Shown here: positions 35,946-44,900 of the stretch, piece after piece | Layout of the letters: each line of letters begins with the position of its first letter | How positions within the stretch are numbered: position 1 is the first letter of the stretch | The notes under the pieces: model-generated | The model's database searches: none | What the model was told of the DNA's origin: nothing | What the model saw: the letters and a program-made list of their open reading frames with translations, nothing else | Translations under genes and position numbers: made by a program | From: Desulfuromusa sp. | GTDB taxonomy: Bacteria; Desulfobacterota; Desulfuromonadia; Desulfuromonadales; Geopsychrobacteraceae | Assembly: GCA_016744595.1 (NCBI GenBank) | Contig: JADGEB010000003.1 | Span: 1-64,000 of the forward strand | DNA: 64,000 nucleotides | Direction of reading: 5' to 3'

Positions 35946-36197
35946 GGAGTTTTTAGTTCCTACCTGACATATATAGCTATTATTGTGCCAAGATAGAAAA
36001 TGCTTTTATATCATTAGGTTGCTATCGTTTTGTCGGTTTTATGACGAAAGACGAAGGACAAACCTGATAGTTGCTCTTTATGTTGTCGTAATTTTGACAG
36101 CATTTGCTGCCTCTCAACATTCAACTTAATTCAATGACTTGTGTTATTGTTCTCCTGAATAAGATAACCCCTGAACCTAACGGTCGATAAGGTTTCC
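35946..36197. other. Intergenic region upstream of fliK
   Basis: About 250 bp of AT-rich sequence between the divergent cyclase promoter and fliK. A TTGACA occurs near 36099 without a convincing -10 box, and a GTCGATAA near 36183 lacks a matching -35. No open reading frame or repeat is seen. Confidence 0.4.
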
Positions 36198-38021
36198 ATG
36201 ACGACAGTCAATTCTAATTCTATTTTTCCTGGAAATTTATTTATTTCAACAGCAACACTTCCAGTTAATGTTGTTGAAGGACTAAAGTGTGAGCTGAATA
36301 CTGGGCAGATGGTTCGAGCTACGGTGATTGAAGCGGGATTGAATGGGGCAATTTTGGAAGTCAATCGCCAGCGTTATTTGGCACAAGGAGAGCAAGAATT
36401 GCGGGTTGGACAAAAATTGAACTTGCAAGTCTTGCAAACTCAGCCACAGCTTGAATTCAAAGTTCTCAGCGATTCTCTGAATGATAGGCTTAGTCAAGCA
36501 CTTCCATTGCTTGCACGTTCATTCGATTGGAGTCAATTGGTGGGTCAGTTACGACAGCAGTTGGGTCAATCACCACAGTTACAATCGGCCGAAAAAGTTT
36601 ATAATCAGTTGCAACAGATATTTAATCCAACGACTGGTGTGCCAGTTTCTCTTAAAGAAAGTATGGCGTTCATTACGACACAGTTACAACAATTAACGAC
36701 GTTTGTAGAAACTCCTTTAGCTAATAATTTGTTACCAGCGCAACCTTTATCACTACCGGTATTACAGGTTAGTCAGCAGCTTCCTCCTTTTGCACTATCA
36801 AAAACAATAACAAGCCTGATAAATAACCTTCAGACTCAACTCTCATTATTACCAAAACCGGGGCAGGCACAAGCAAAGCAGGTAGATCAAACATTGCCAA
36901 AAGTCTGGTATGTTGAAACCCGAAATCTGCTAGCTCCATTGCAGCAAGGTCTAGAATTGCCACAGCTTCTGATACCTCAACGTCAACTTTTGGTTACGGT
37001 TCTTAATCAGATTCGACAACATCCCAGAGTTTCTTCCCAGTTAGCCGGAGAGGTGGAACGTATCCTGATTAAGATGGATAAGCAGGTTGCGCAAGACCTT
37101 TCTCTGCCGTTAAGAAGAACAAAGACTCTGAGCAAAGAGGGTTTTGCTGTAACTCCAAAGCAGAACTTTATTCAGCCTCTTCCTCGCTCAGTAAAAGAGA
37201 CTGGAGCAAAAGCAGGAGGTTCCCTGATACAACTTTCTGCTGAAATAAAACAGGTCATTGAGCAAGTGCCCCAGGTTCAGGAGCAAAAGCAGAGTATTGC
37301 GCCGGAACTTCTGGGGCGGTTGGAAGGATTGCTGGGGCGCTTGCAGAAGCTACCTCAAGCTGCCGGGGACGTTCCGGTATTGCTTCCCGGGGTTGAGGTG
37401 ATTGTCAGTCAATTGGAGCAACTGGTTGCCCAGCGACCGGCCGTTCCACAGAGTGGACAATTGGGTATGTTGTCGCAATTATTTGGGTTTCATCTTGAAA
37501 CTGAATTGTTGCAGGGGAGAAAAAAGGCGGCTTTAGCAAGCTTGAAGTTGAGTTTGCTGGGTTTGCAAAAAGATTTGGGGGAGGATGTGGCGGAGCCACT
37601 ACGTCGCCTCGAGTTGTTTCAACTCTGCAAGGCTAAATTAGCTGAGGAGCAGGTGCAGTTTTTACCTCTACCATTCAATGAATTGGAGGAGGGCTATTTA
37701 CTGTCAGAAAGGCAGTCTAGGGCAGATGATAATGACTTAAGCGGATCACCGCTACAAATGTCACTATCACTTCGGTTGTCAGCTCTTGGCAATATTCGTA
37801 TCGATATGCTCTATGAAAAAGAAGGTTTACATTTGCGGTTGGCTTGTGAAGATCGGGAGAAGATGGACTATCTGCAAAACTGTATCGATGAACTTAAGGA
37901 ATCGCTCCAGGCAATAGAGTTACAGGGAGTCAGCTTTAGCGCCGATGCGCAGTTGCCAGCGCGACAGTTACAAGAACGACTGTTGCCTGATTTACCTAAT
38001 ATGCTGGATGCGAGAATTTGA
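36198..38021 (+). CDS. fliK: Flagellar hook-length control protein FliK-like
   Basis: A 607-aa protein, Gln- and Leu-rich and low in motifs through the first 500 residues. An N-terminal beta-rich segment (25-90) comes first, and a C-terminal domain at about 510-590 (LQMSLSLRLSALGNIRIDMLY..GLHLRLACEDREK) fits the FliK C-terminal fold that signals the export gate to switch substrate. The next gene encodes FhlB, the pairing seen in B. subtilis ylqG-ylqH. It may be a second FliK-like protein rather than the main ruler, since hook genes are not in this window. Confidence 0.72.
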   Translation: MTTVNSNSIFPGNLFISTATLPVNVVEGLKCELNTGQMVRATVIEAGLNGAILEVNRQRYLAQGEQELRVGQKLNLQVLQTQPQLEFKVLSDSLNDRLSQALPLLARSFDWSQLVGQLRQQLGQSPQLQSAEKVYNQLQQIFNPTTGVPVSLKESMAFITTQLQQLTTFVETPLANNLLPAQPLSLPVLQVSQQLPPFALSKTITSLINNLQTQLSLLPKPGQAQAKQVDQTLPKVWYVETRNLLAPLQQGLELPQLLIPQRQLLVTVLNQIRQHPRVSSQLAGEVERILIKMDKQVAQDLSLPLRRTKTLSKEGFAVTPKQNFIQPLPRSVKETGAKAGGSLIQLSAEIKQVIEQVPQVQEQKQSIAPELLGRLEGLLGRLQKLPQAAGDVPVLLPGVEVIVSQLEQLVAQRPAVPQSGQLGMLSQLFGFHLETELLQGRKKAALASLKLSLLGLQKDLGEDVAEPLRRLELFQLCKAKLAEEQVQFLPLPFNELEEGYLLSERQSRADDNDLSGSPLQMSLSLRLSALGNIRIDMLYEKEGLHLRLACEDREKMDYLQNCIDELKESLQAIELQGVSFSADAQLPARQLQERLLPDLPNMLDARI

Positions 38022-38026
38022 AAAGT

Positions 38027-38314
38027 ATGGAAGATAAATTTAAAAAACCACTACAAGCGGTTGCTCTTCACTATGATAATCGCCCCGAATCAACACCAAA
38101 AGTTATTGCAACGGGTCGTGGAGATTTGGCTCAACAGATTATTGCTGCTGCAGAAGATGCCGGAGTTGATATTGTTCAGGATCCGGATCTGTTGGAAATT
38201 TTGGGTCGGGTTCCAGTGGGTGAAGATGTGCCCGCTGAATTGTTTCAGGCTGTGGCAGAAATTCTGGCGTTTATCTATCGTATTAATGGTCGATATGCGA
38301 CCGCTGAGAGATGA
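38027..38314 (+). CDS. fhlB: FhlB, FlhB C-terminal-domain-like protein
   Basis: A 95-aa stand-alone copy of the FlhB cytoplasmic domain. FKKPLQAVALHYDN, PKVIATGRGDLAQQIIAAAEDAGV and LLGRVP-type LLEILGRVPVGEDVP follow the FlhBc fold. The autocleavage NPTH motif is replaced by NRPE, as usual for FhlB. It probably works with FliK in export-gate switching. ATG at 38027 is chosen; a TTG at 38018 overlapping the fliK stop would add three residues. The tRNA-Ser promoter begins 9 bp later. Confidence 0.88.
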   Translation: MEDKFKKPLQAVALHYDNRPESTPKVIATGRGDLAQQIIAAAEDAGVDIVQDPDLLEILGRVPVGEDVPAELFQAVAEILAFIYRINGRYATAER

Positions 38315-38322
38315 AAAAGCCC

Positions 38323-38352
38323 TTTACAGTTTCCAATCTGTTGGTGTAAGGT
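38323..38352 (+). promoter_or_regulatory. Promoter of tRNA-Ser
   Basis: TTTACA (38323-38328), an 18-bp spacer and TAAGGT (38347-38352). Transcription would begin a few bases before the mature tRNA 5' end at 38364. Confidence 0.5.
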
Positions 38353-38363
38353 TCCCAGTTCGC

Positions 38364-38451
38364 GGAGAGGTGACCGAGAGGCCGATGGTGCTCGCCTGGA
38401 AAGCGGGTGTAGTTCACGCTACCCGGGGTTCGAATCCCCGCCTCTCCGCCA
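38364..38451 (+). tRNA. tRNA-Ser (anticodon GGA)
   Basis: An 88-nt class II tRNA with encoded CCA. The acceptor GGAGAGG pairs with CCTCTCC, the discriminator is G, the anticodon loop reads CTGGAAA (GGA, decoding UCC/UCU), and a long variable arm precedes the T arm with GTTCGAAT. A 29-bp copy of its 3' end and flank recurs at 38634-38662. Confidence 0.96.
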
Positions 38452-38459
38452 TTTAATAA
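38431..38459 (+). repeat. Direct repeat, copy 1: tRNA-Ser 3' end and flank
   Basis: These 29 bp (T-loop through CCA plus eight bases) are repeated exactly at 38634-38662. The layout resembles an attachment-site duplication or a tRNA-tail repeat. Confidence 0.9.
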
Positions 38460-38514
38460 GCAAGAACAGCTATAGGTCAAATATGCGTGATAGCTGAGAA
38501 ATAGTATTAATTTA

Positions 38515-38654
38515 GCGGGGATTCGAAGCGAAGCGAACGCTGACTTAATGTCAGAAGAGCAAACAGGATGTTTGCGGCAGTGAGCGTAGGGGAGGTGACG
38601 CAGGTATCGACGTGATGTCGATGCCGTAGTGACCGAATCCCCGCCTCTCCGCCA
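38515..38654 (+). other. Structured element behind tRNA-Ser (inverted repeat with three hairpins)
   Basis: An 11-bp perfect inverted repeat (GCGGGGATTCG at 38515 with CGAATCCCCGC at 38634) encloses three hairpins, each with a 5-nt loop: CTGAC/GTCAG (38540), GCAAAC/GTTTGC (38559) and ATCGAC/GTCGAT (38606). An alternative fold pairs GGGGAGG (38589) with CCTCTCC (38644), making a tRNA-like acceptor ending in CCA. The element is probably transcribed with the tRNA. No protein is encoded. Confidence 0.6.
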
Positions 38655-38662
38655 TTTAATAA
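38634..38662 (+). repeat. Direct repeat, copy 2: tRNA-Ser 3' end and flank
   Basis: An exact 29-bp copy of 38431-38459, 203 bp downstream. It forms the 3' part of the structured element. Confidence 0.9.
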
Positions 38663-38746
38663 TAGTAGGGTGGATACTGCCCACCATATTTATGGGGTGG
38701 TTACAAACTTTTTCTACAATTTGATTCCGGTCATCGTTGCCGGTAG

Positions 38747-38856
38747 AAGTGACAGCCAGGTCCCGCGCAACGGACATTCGTGAACCCCGTCAGGCCCGGA
38801 AGGGAGCAGCGGTAACGGTTTTGAACGTGTGCCGCGGGGGTGCCTGGCTGTCACTT
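38747..38856 (+). ncRNA. ffs: 4.5S RNA of the signal recognition particle
   Basis: A hairpin of about 110 nt. The two ends pair (AAGTGACAGCCAGG with CCTGGCTGTCACTT) and the apical domain contains the diagnostic GTCAGGCCCGGAAGGGAGCA with the matching AGCAGCGG strand. It binds Ffh to target membrane proteins. TTGCCGGTA (38737) and TACCGGCAA (38858) extend the stem outward into TTTT and may act in processing or termination. It lies just upstream of dnaX, a common arrangement. Confidence 0.95.
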
Positions 38857-38870
38857 GTACCGGCAATTTT

Positions 38871-38993
38871 AATGGTGTCGCAAAAAGTCCGTTTTACTAT
38901 GTTGTTGTGGTTTTTCAGGGCTTCTTCATATAGCATGTATGTCCTCATCCCTGAAAAAACACTTCGCCTTGTAGGATAAAATTTTGTTTATCC
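38871..38993. repeat. Palindromic repeat family 1, copy A
   Basis: An imperfect long palindrome centred near 38935. TTTTTCAGGG (38911) pairs with CCCTGAAAAA (38949), and the arms extend outward with mismatches. It shares with copy B (46864-46998) the motifs GTATGTC, CCCTGAAAAAA and CTTGT-GG at identical spacing. No coding sequence is present. Boundaries are approximate. Confidence 0.65.
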
Positions 38994-39066
38994 AGCAACG
39001 TGGTTTCTGAAAACTTCAAATCTTTATTAAATGTTACGCTAATTCCGACAACAGTGGAGAGTAATC

Positions 39067-40737
39067 ATGTCCTATCAGGTTCTGGCTCGTAAATGGCGGC
39101 CGCAATTCTTTGAGGATCTGGTTGGTCAGGAGCATGTCAGCCAAACGCTGAAAAATGCCATTACAGCTGATCGGGTTCATCACGCTTTTCTCTTTACCGG
39201 GGCTCGGGGGGTTGGTAAGACCTCTGCGGCAAGAATATTTGCCAAAGCTCTTAATTGCCAGACAGGGTCGACGACACAGCCGTGTGGGACGTGTCCATCT
39301 TGTATAGAAATCACCAAAAGTCAGGGTATTGATGTTCTGGAAATCGATGGGGCTTCAAATACCGGGGTGGATGATATTCGTGAGTTGCGCGAAAATATCC
39401 GTTATCTTCCATCGCAGTCACGCTATAAGATCTTTATCATTGATGAAGTTCACATGCTTTCAATCAATGCTTTTAACGCACTGCTGAAGACTCTTGAAGA
39501 ACCTCCCGAACATGCCAAGTTCATATTTGCTACCACCGAGCCGCATAAAATTCCCATTACTATTTTGTCTCGTTGCCAACGTTTTGACTTTAAGAAGATT
39601 GGCTTGGCTCCGTTGCAGGCACGTTTGCGGTATATTGCCGATCAAGAAAATATCAAGGTCAAAGATTCTGGGTTGGCTATTGTTGCCCGTAGCGGTGGCG
39701 GAAGTATGCGAGATGCGCTATCAACACTGGATCAGGTTATTGCATTCTGTGGCGATCAAATTGATGACGAGGAACTGCAAGGTTTACTGGGACTGGTTAG
39801 TCGGGCTTTATTGCTGGCGACAATCAAGGCCGTTCTAGAACGGGATCCTGGTCAGTTGCTGGCTCTGGTGCAAAAAGTTGATGAGCACGGACACTCCTTT
39901 CGCCAATTTTGCCAGCAGCTGGTTGAGTTAGTGCGGGCGCTGGTTGTCCTTAAGGTTGTGGATCAGCCGGGTGGGTTGATCGATGTTGGCGAAGCAGAAT
40001 TTCAGGAAATTAATATTTTAGCTGAACCTGCTTCGCTGGAAGATTTACAGCGGTTATTGGCTATTTTGATTCGTACTGAGGCGGATCTAGCTGTTTCAAA
40101 TTATCCCCGACTGACCATGGAAATGGTTCTGGTAAAGCTGGCCGGGATGCCTGCCGGGATTGAGGTTGCCGCACTGATCAAGCGCTTGGAGATATTGGAG
40201 GGGCAGCTTGCTTTGGGTCTCCCCGCTCCGAAAGCACCGTCGGTCGAACATATCCCTGCTTCGCAAACTATGGATGCTCCGCTACCAGAAGAGCCCGCAG
40301 TAAAGAAAACGGAAACTTTGTCGGCAGTTGGTGTTGGTGAAAAAAACTGGGCAGGACTGGTTGAGTTTGTAAAAAATCGTCGAAAGCCGAGGATTTCTTC
40401 ATTGCTGGAACAATCTAGTTTGTTGCTTCTGGAGTTGCCATGCTTGCGGATTGGTATGCCAGGAAGGTATTTCAGTCTGGCAGACGGTGATATGCGCCAA
40501 GCTATACAGTCTCTGGCTGTTGAGTACTTTGCAACAGACGTTAAGATTGAGGTAGAAAAAATTGGTAATGGGGATAAGGCTCCCTTGTCGTTACATGAAG
40601 AGAGAACCCAGCAGGAAAGTGACCGGCAGAAAAAATTGCGGGAAAATGCTATTGAACACCCACTGGTTAAATCGGCGCTCGATATATTTGGTGGGAAAAT
40701 TGAGGACGTCAAGCCAATCGACAAGGGATTTGTGTAG
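39067..40737 (+). CDS. dnaX: DNA polymerase III subunits gamma/tau
   Basis: A 556-aa clamp-loader ATPase. Walker A is GARGVGKTS, the zinc site is formed by cysteines in LNCQTG...CGTCPSC, Walker B includes IIDEVHML, and the sensor follows in TTEPHKIPITILSRCQRF. Domain III runs to about residue 360 and a variable tau-like tail follows. At 40341-40347 the in-frame slippery heptamer A AAA AAC occurs at codons 425-427, and the -1 frame reaches TGA five codons later, giving a 432-aa gamma-like product. The gene heads the dnaX-ybaB-recR set. Confidence 0.96.
   Translation: MSYQVLARKWRPQFFEDLVGQEHVSQTLKNAITADRVHHAFLFTGARGVGKTSAARIFAKALNCQTGSTTQPCGTCPSCIEITKSQGIDVLEIDGASNTGVDDIRELRENIRYLPSQSRYKIFIIDEVHMLSINAFNALLKTLEEPPEHAKFIFATTEPHKIPITILSRCQRFDFKKIGLAPLQARLRYIADQENIKVKDSGLAIVARSGGGSMRDALSTLDQVIAFCGDQIDDEELQGLLGLVSRALLLATIKAVLERDPGQLLALVQKVDEHGHSFRQFCQQLVELVRALVVLKVVDQPGGLIDVGEAEFQEINILAEPASLEDLQRLLAILIRTEADLAVSNYPRLTMEMVLVKLAGMPAGIEVAALIKRLEILEGQLALGLPAPKAPSVEHIPASQTMDAPLPEEPAVKKTETLSAVGVGEKNWAGLVEFVKNRRKPRISSLLEQSSLLLLELPCLRIGMPGRYFSLADGDMRQAIQSLAVEYFATDVKIEVEKIGNGDKAPLSLHEERTQQESDRQKKLRENAIEHPLVKSALDIFGGKIEDVKPIDKGFV
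40341..40347 (+). promoter_or_regulatory. Candidate programmed -1 frameshift site in dnaX
   Basis: A run of seven A then C, in phase as A AAA AAC. Slipping by -1 leads to TGA at 40362-40364 and a product of 432 residues, nearly the size of E. coli gamma. No clear upstream Shine-Dalgarno stimulator or strong downstream stem is seen. Confidence 0.45.
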
Positions 40738-40792
40738 ATAGAAATTATGTAGCTCGAAACATTCTTATAAATAATAGCGGAGGAATAAGTAG

Positions 40793-41107
40793 ATGGCAAA
40801 AGGACTTGGAAATATCATGAAGCAAGCCCAGCAAATGCAGGCCAAGATTGCCCGGGTGCAGCAGGAGCTGGAAACTAAGGAAGTTGAAGCAACAGCAGGT
40901 GGTGGAATGGTGACTGCACGTGCTAATGGCAAGCAGCAAATACTGGATTTGAAAATTGAAAAGGATGTTGTTGATCCTGAGGACATCGAGATGCTTCAGG
41001 ATTTGGTTTTAGCTGCGGTTAATGAGGCGATCAAGAAGAGTCAAGAGATGATTCAGGGGGAAATGAGCAAGGTGACTGGTGGGATGAATATTCCGGGAAT
41101 GTTTTAG
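40793..41107 (+). CDS. ybaB: Nucleoid-associated protein, YbaB/EbfC family
   Basis: A 104-aa DNA-binding protein. [26 protein letters not shown] and [21 protein letters not shown] are typical. It forms dimers that bind DNA without strict sequence need. Between dnaX and recR, the classical order, with GCGGAGG upstream of the ATG. Confidence 0.95.
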   Translation: MAKGLGNIMKQAQQMQAKIARVQQELETKEVEATAGGGMVTARANGKQQILDLKIEKDVVDPEDIEMLQDLVLAAVNEAIKKSQEMIQGEMSKVTGGMNIPGMF

Positions 41108-41286
41108 TTTTAGTGAAAATATTTCTTGAGAGTTAATATAGAGGGTTGAAGTTGTTATTATCTAATGGTAGAGTACTTTTTGGTATGACCAATGATCCAC
41201 TGGTTTTTTGGTGAAATTATATATTTTTAGTGTCCCTTAAAACGTCATTTCATTTAGCTTAAACTATTGGATCTAGGAGAAATTTC

Positions 41287-41889
41287 ATGCTAGGCTCACT
41301 TCCGTCTTTCGCTCGATTAGAGGCTGAGTTGGGGAAACTTCCGGGAGTTGGAAGGAAGACGGCTGCTCGTTTGGCTTTCCATCTCTTGCGGACATCTGAA
41401 CAGGATGTTGAAGCTTTGGCCGCTGCACTATTGGAGATGAGGCGCAAAGTACGTTTCTGTCAGCGTTGTTTTCATATTGCTGAAGAGGAATTGTGTCAGA
41501 TCTGCAATAATCCGGTTCGTGAAAATCAGAGCCTCTGTGTTGTTCAAGAACCACAAGATCTATTGGCGATTGAGCGGAGTCACTCTTATTCCGGTTTATA
41601 TCACGTACTTCATGGTGCTCTCTCTCCATTGGATGGTATCGGCCCGGATGACCTGAAAATTCCCCAATTGCTACAACGGCTGGATCGGGAGCCGATTAAT
41701 GAAATTATCCTGGCCACTAATTTTACAGTTGAAGGTGAGGCCACGGCTCTGTACTTAGGTCAAATCTGTAAGGAACAGGGGATACAGGTAACCCGTTTGG
41801 CGCATGGTATTCCATCCGGAAGTGATCTGGAATACATCGATGCGGGAACGGTTCAGCAGGCTGTTGCTGGCCGTCGAGAATTTGGATAA
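41287..41889 (+). CDS. recR: Recombination protein RecR
   Basis: A 200-aa recombination mediator that loads RecA with RecF/RecO. It has the helix-hairpin-helix LGKLPGVGRKTAARLAFHLL, a four-Cys zinc finger (CQRCFHIAEEELCQIC), and the Toprim domain (LCVVQEPQDLLAIE). It ends in TRLAHGIPSGSDLEYIDAGT. Length is standard. The ATG follows TAGGAG. Confidence 0.96.
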   Translation: MLGSLPSFARLEAELGKLPGVGRKTAARLAFHLLRTSEQDVEALAAALLEMRRKVRFCQRCFHIAEEELCQICNNPVRENQSLCVVQEPQDLLAIERSHSYSGLYHVLHGALSPLDGIGPDDLKIPQLLQRLDREPINEIILATNFTVEGEATALYLGQICKEQGIQVTRLAHGIPSGSDLEYIDAGTVQQAVAGRREFG

Positions 41890-41975
41890 ATAGTTTCAGT
41901 TGTACGTTGCTATACTAGATAGTTTATTTGTTTCATTTAGATCAACATTTAACCCACTGTTTTAAGGAGGTAAGT

Positions 41976-44900
41976 ATGTCTCGGAAGATGGTTAATATTG
42001 ATGGCAATTCGGCCGTTGCGCATGTTGCACATGCGACCAATGAGGTCATTGCTATCTATCCCATTACCCCGTCATCGGTCATGGGAGAAATTTCTGACGC
42101 AAAGAGTGCTGTTGGTGAGAAAAATATCTGGGGAACAATTCCCAAGGTTGTTGAGTTACAGTCTGAAGCTGGTGCTGCTGGTACCGTTCATGGGGCTCTG
42201 CAGGCTGGTGCTTTGACCACAACCTTTACCGCTTCTCAGGGACTGTTGTTGATGATCCCTAACATGTTCAAAATTGCTGGTGAATTGACCCCGACAGTTT
42301 TCCATGTTTCGGCTCGGGCCATTGCTGCTCAGGCATTGTCAATTTTTGGTGATCATTCTGACGTTATGGCTTGCCGCTCTACTGGTTGGGCACAACTTTG
42401 TTCCAATAACCCACAGGAAGTCATGGATTTTGCTCTGATTTCTCAAGCTGCCACGTTGGAATCACGGGTTCCTTTCCTCCATTTCTTTGATGGTTTCCGG
42501 ACCTCGTCAGAAGTGCAGAAGATTGAAGAACTTTCTTTTGATGATATGCGTCAAATGATCGATGAAGATCTGGTGACTGCTCATCGTCAGCGTGCTCTTT
42601 CTCCTGATGCTCCTGTCCTGCGTGGTACTGCCCAGAACCCCGATGTTTATTTCCATGGTCGTGAGACGGTGAACCCTTTCTACACTAATCTTCCTGAACA
42701 GGTTCAGGCGCAGATGGATAAATTTGCAAAACTGGTTGGCCGTCAGTACAACTTGGTCGATTATGTTGGTGCCCCTGATGCTGAGCGTATTGTGGTGATG
42801 ATGGGTTCCGGCTGTGAAGCGATGGAAGAGACAGTTAACTATCTGGTTAGCCAGGGCGAAAAAGTTGGTCTGATTAAAATTCGTCTGTTTCTCCCTTTCC
42901 CGATTGAGCAATTCTGTAAGGCCGTTCCTGCTTCAGTGAAGCAGATTGCTGTTCTGGATCGTACCAAAGAACCTGGTTCCATTGGTGAGCCTCTCTACCA
43001 GGCGGTTCGTACTGCTATTGGCGAAGGTATGGTTGATGGACTGACCAGCTTTGAAGGTTATCCACTCATTGTTGGTGGCCGTTACGGACTTGGTTCTTTT
43101 GAGTTTAACGAGGGAATGTGTAAAGGGGTTCTCGATAACCTCTCTGTTTCTAAGCCAAAAAACCATTTCATCATTGGTTTCAAAGATGATGTTCTGGATG
43201 AAAGTCTTGATTTTGATAAAGACTTCCACGTACCGTTTGATGGCTACTCTGCTATGTTCTATGGTCTGGGTTCAGATGGTACTGTTGGTGCCAATAAAAA
43301 CTCGATCAAGATCATTGGTGAGTGTACTGATAACAAGGTTCAGGCTTACTTCGTTTATGATTCAAAAAAAGCGGGTAGCATGACAACGTCACATTTGCGC
43401 TTTGGTAAGGAAGAGATCAAAAAAACCTATCTGATTTCCAAAGCTGACTTTATTGCTTGTCATAATCCTGCTTTCCTTGACAAATATGACATGCTGAAAA
43501 GTGCTAAAGAGGGAGCAACATTCCTCCTGAATACTCCTTTTAATAAAGATGAAGCCTGGGGGCATCTGCCGAAACAGGTACAACAGCATATCGTTACTAA
43601 AAAACTGAAATTCTACGTTATTGATGGCGTGTCTCTTGGCGAGAAAATTGGTCTTGGACCACGTATCAATGTCATTATGCAGACCGCATTCTTTAAAATT
43701 TCCGGCATCATTCCAATAGACCAGGCGGTCAAAGAAATTAAAGATGCAGTAGTCAAGTCGTATGGTAAGGCGGGTGAAAAAGTCGTCAATATGAACAAGC
43801 TGGCGGTTGATATGGGGCTTGAGAATATTGCCGAAGTGAATGTCCCGGCGGTAGCTGATAGTGCCATTGAGATGAAGATTGGTCAGTGGGATGGATACTC
43901 TGATATGGTCAAGAAAACCATCGGCCCCATTATTGATGGTTTTGGCCATGAGCTGCCCCTCTCTGCTATGCCAGTTGATGGAACCTTCCCGACTGGAACT
44001 TCCTGTGTTGAAAAGCGTAATATTGCTGTTACAACCCCAGTTTGGGACAAAGACATTTGTATCCAATGCGGCATCTGCTCATTCGTCTGTCCACATGGTA
44101 CCGTTCGGATGAAAATTTATGATGAAAAAGAGTTGGCAGGGGCTCCTGAGACCTTTAAGTCGTGTGCAGTAAGGGGCAAAGGGATGGAGGGTAAGCTTTA
44201 CACCCTGCAGGTTGCCACAGAAGATTGTACCGGTTGTGGTGCCTGTGTTTATAACTGTCCAGTCAAGAGCAAAACCGAGGAAGGTCGCAAGGCCATTAAC
44301 ATGGCTTCCCAGCCACCTCTGCGTGAAGCTGAGTCGAAAAACTTTGAGTTCTTTCTCAACTTACCCGATACCGATCCAGCACTGATTAATCGTTCGACCC
44401 TTAAGGGGACTCAGTTATTACCACCGATGTTTGAATTTTCCGGCGCCTGTGCTGGTTGTGGTGAGACCCCGTTTGTCAAACTTTGCTCTCAGCTGTTTGG
44501 TGACCGGATGTTGGTTGCTAATGCGACCGGATGTTCTTCGATCTATGGTGGTAACTTGCCTACGACTCCTTGGACAACACGAAAGGATGGTCTGGGCCCA
44601 AGCTGGAGTAACTCGTTGTTTGAGGATACTGCCGAGTTTGGTTTTGGGATGCGTTTGGCGGTTGATAAAATGACTGCTTACGTCAGAGAATTGCTGGAGA
44701 AAAATATTTCTTGTGATTGTGTCGCTTGTAAGGGCTCTGCTGAATTGAAGCAGCAGCTTTTGGACGCTGCACAAGATAGTCAGGAAGCAATTGAGGAGCA
44801 GCGGGGACGGGTTGCTGCACTTAAGGCAATCATCGAAAAATGTACCGATGAAACTGCCAAGCCAATTCTGATCAATATCAATTATCTGGTCAAGAAATCA

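Noticed and set aside
36171-36197. GTCGATAA before fliK as a fourth sigma-28 promoter
   Set aside because: There is no TAAAG box 12 bp upstream, and the element ends only 7 nt before the start codon.
38431-38662. A prophage or integrative element between the duplicated tRNA ends
   Set aside because: Only about 200 bp lie between the copies and no integrase is present, so at most it is a scar.
38283-38777. Minus-strand 164-codon frame across tRNA-Ser and the SRP RNA
   Set aside because: It overlaps two RNA genes and has no family resemblance.
40101-40799. Long antisense frames opposite dnaX, the pyruvate oxidoreductase (43389-44066), flagellin (29877-30455) and the RHS gene (56037-56645)
   Set aside because: They mirror the codon pattern of the sense genes, lack ribosome sites and resemble no protein family.
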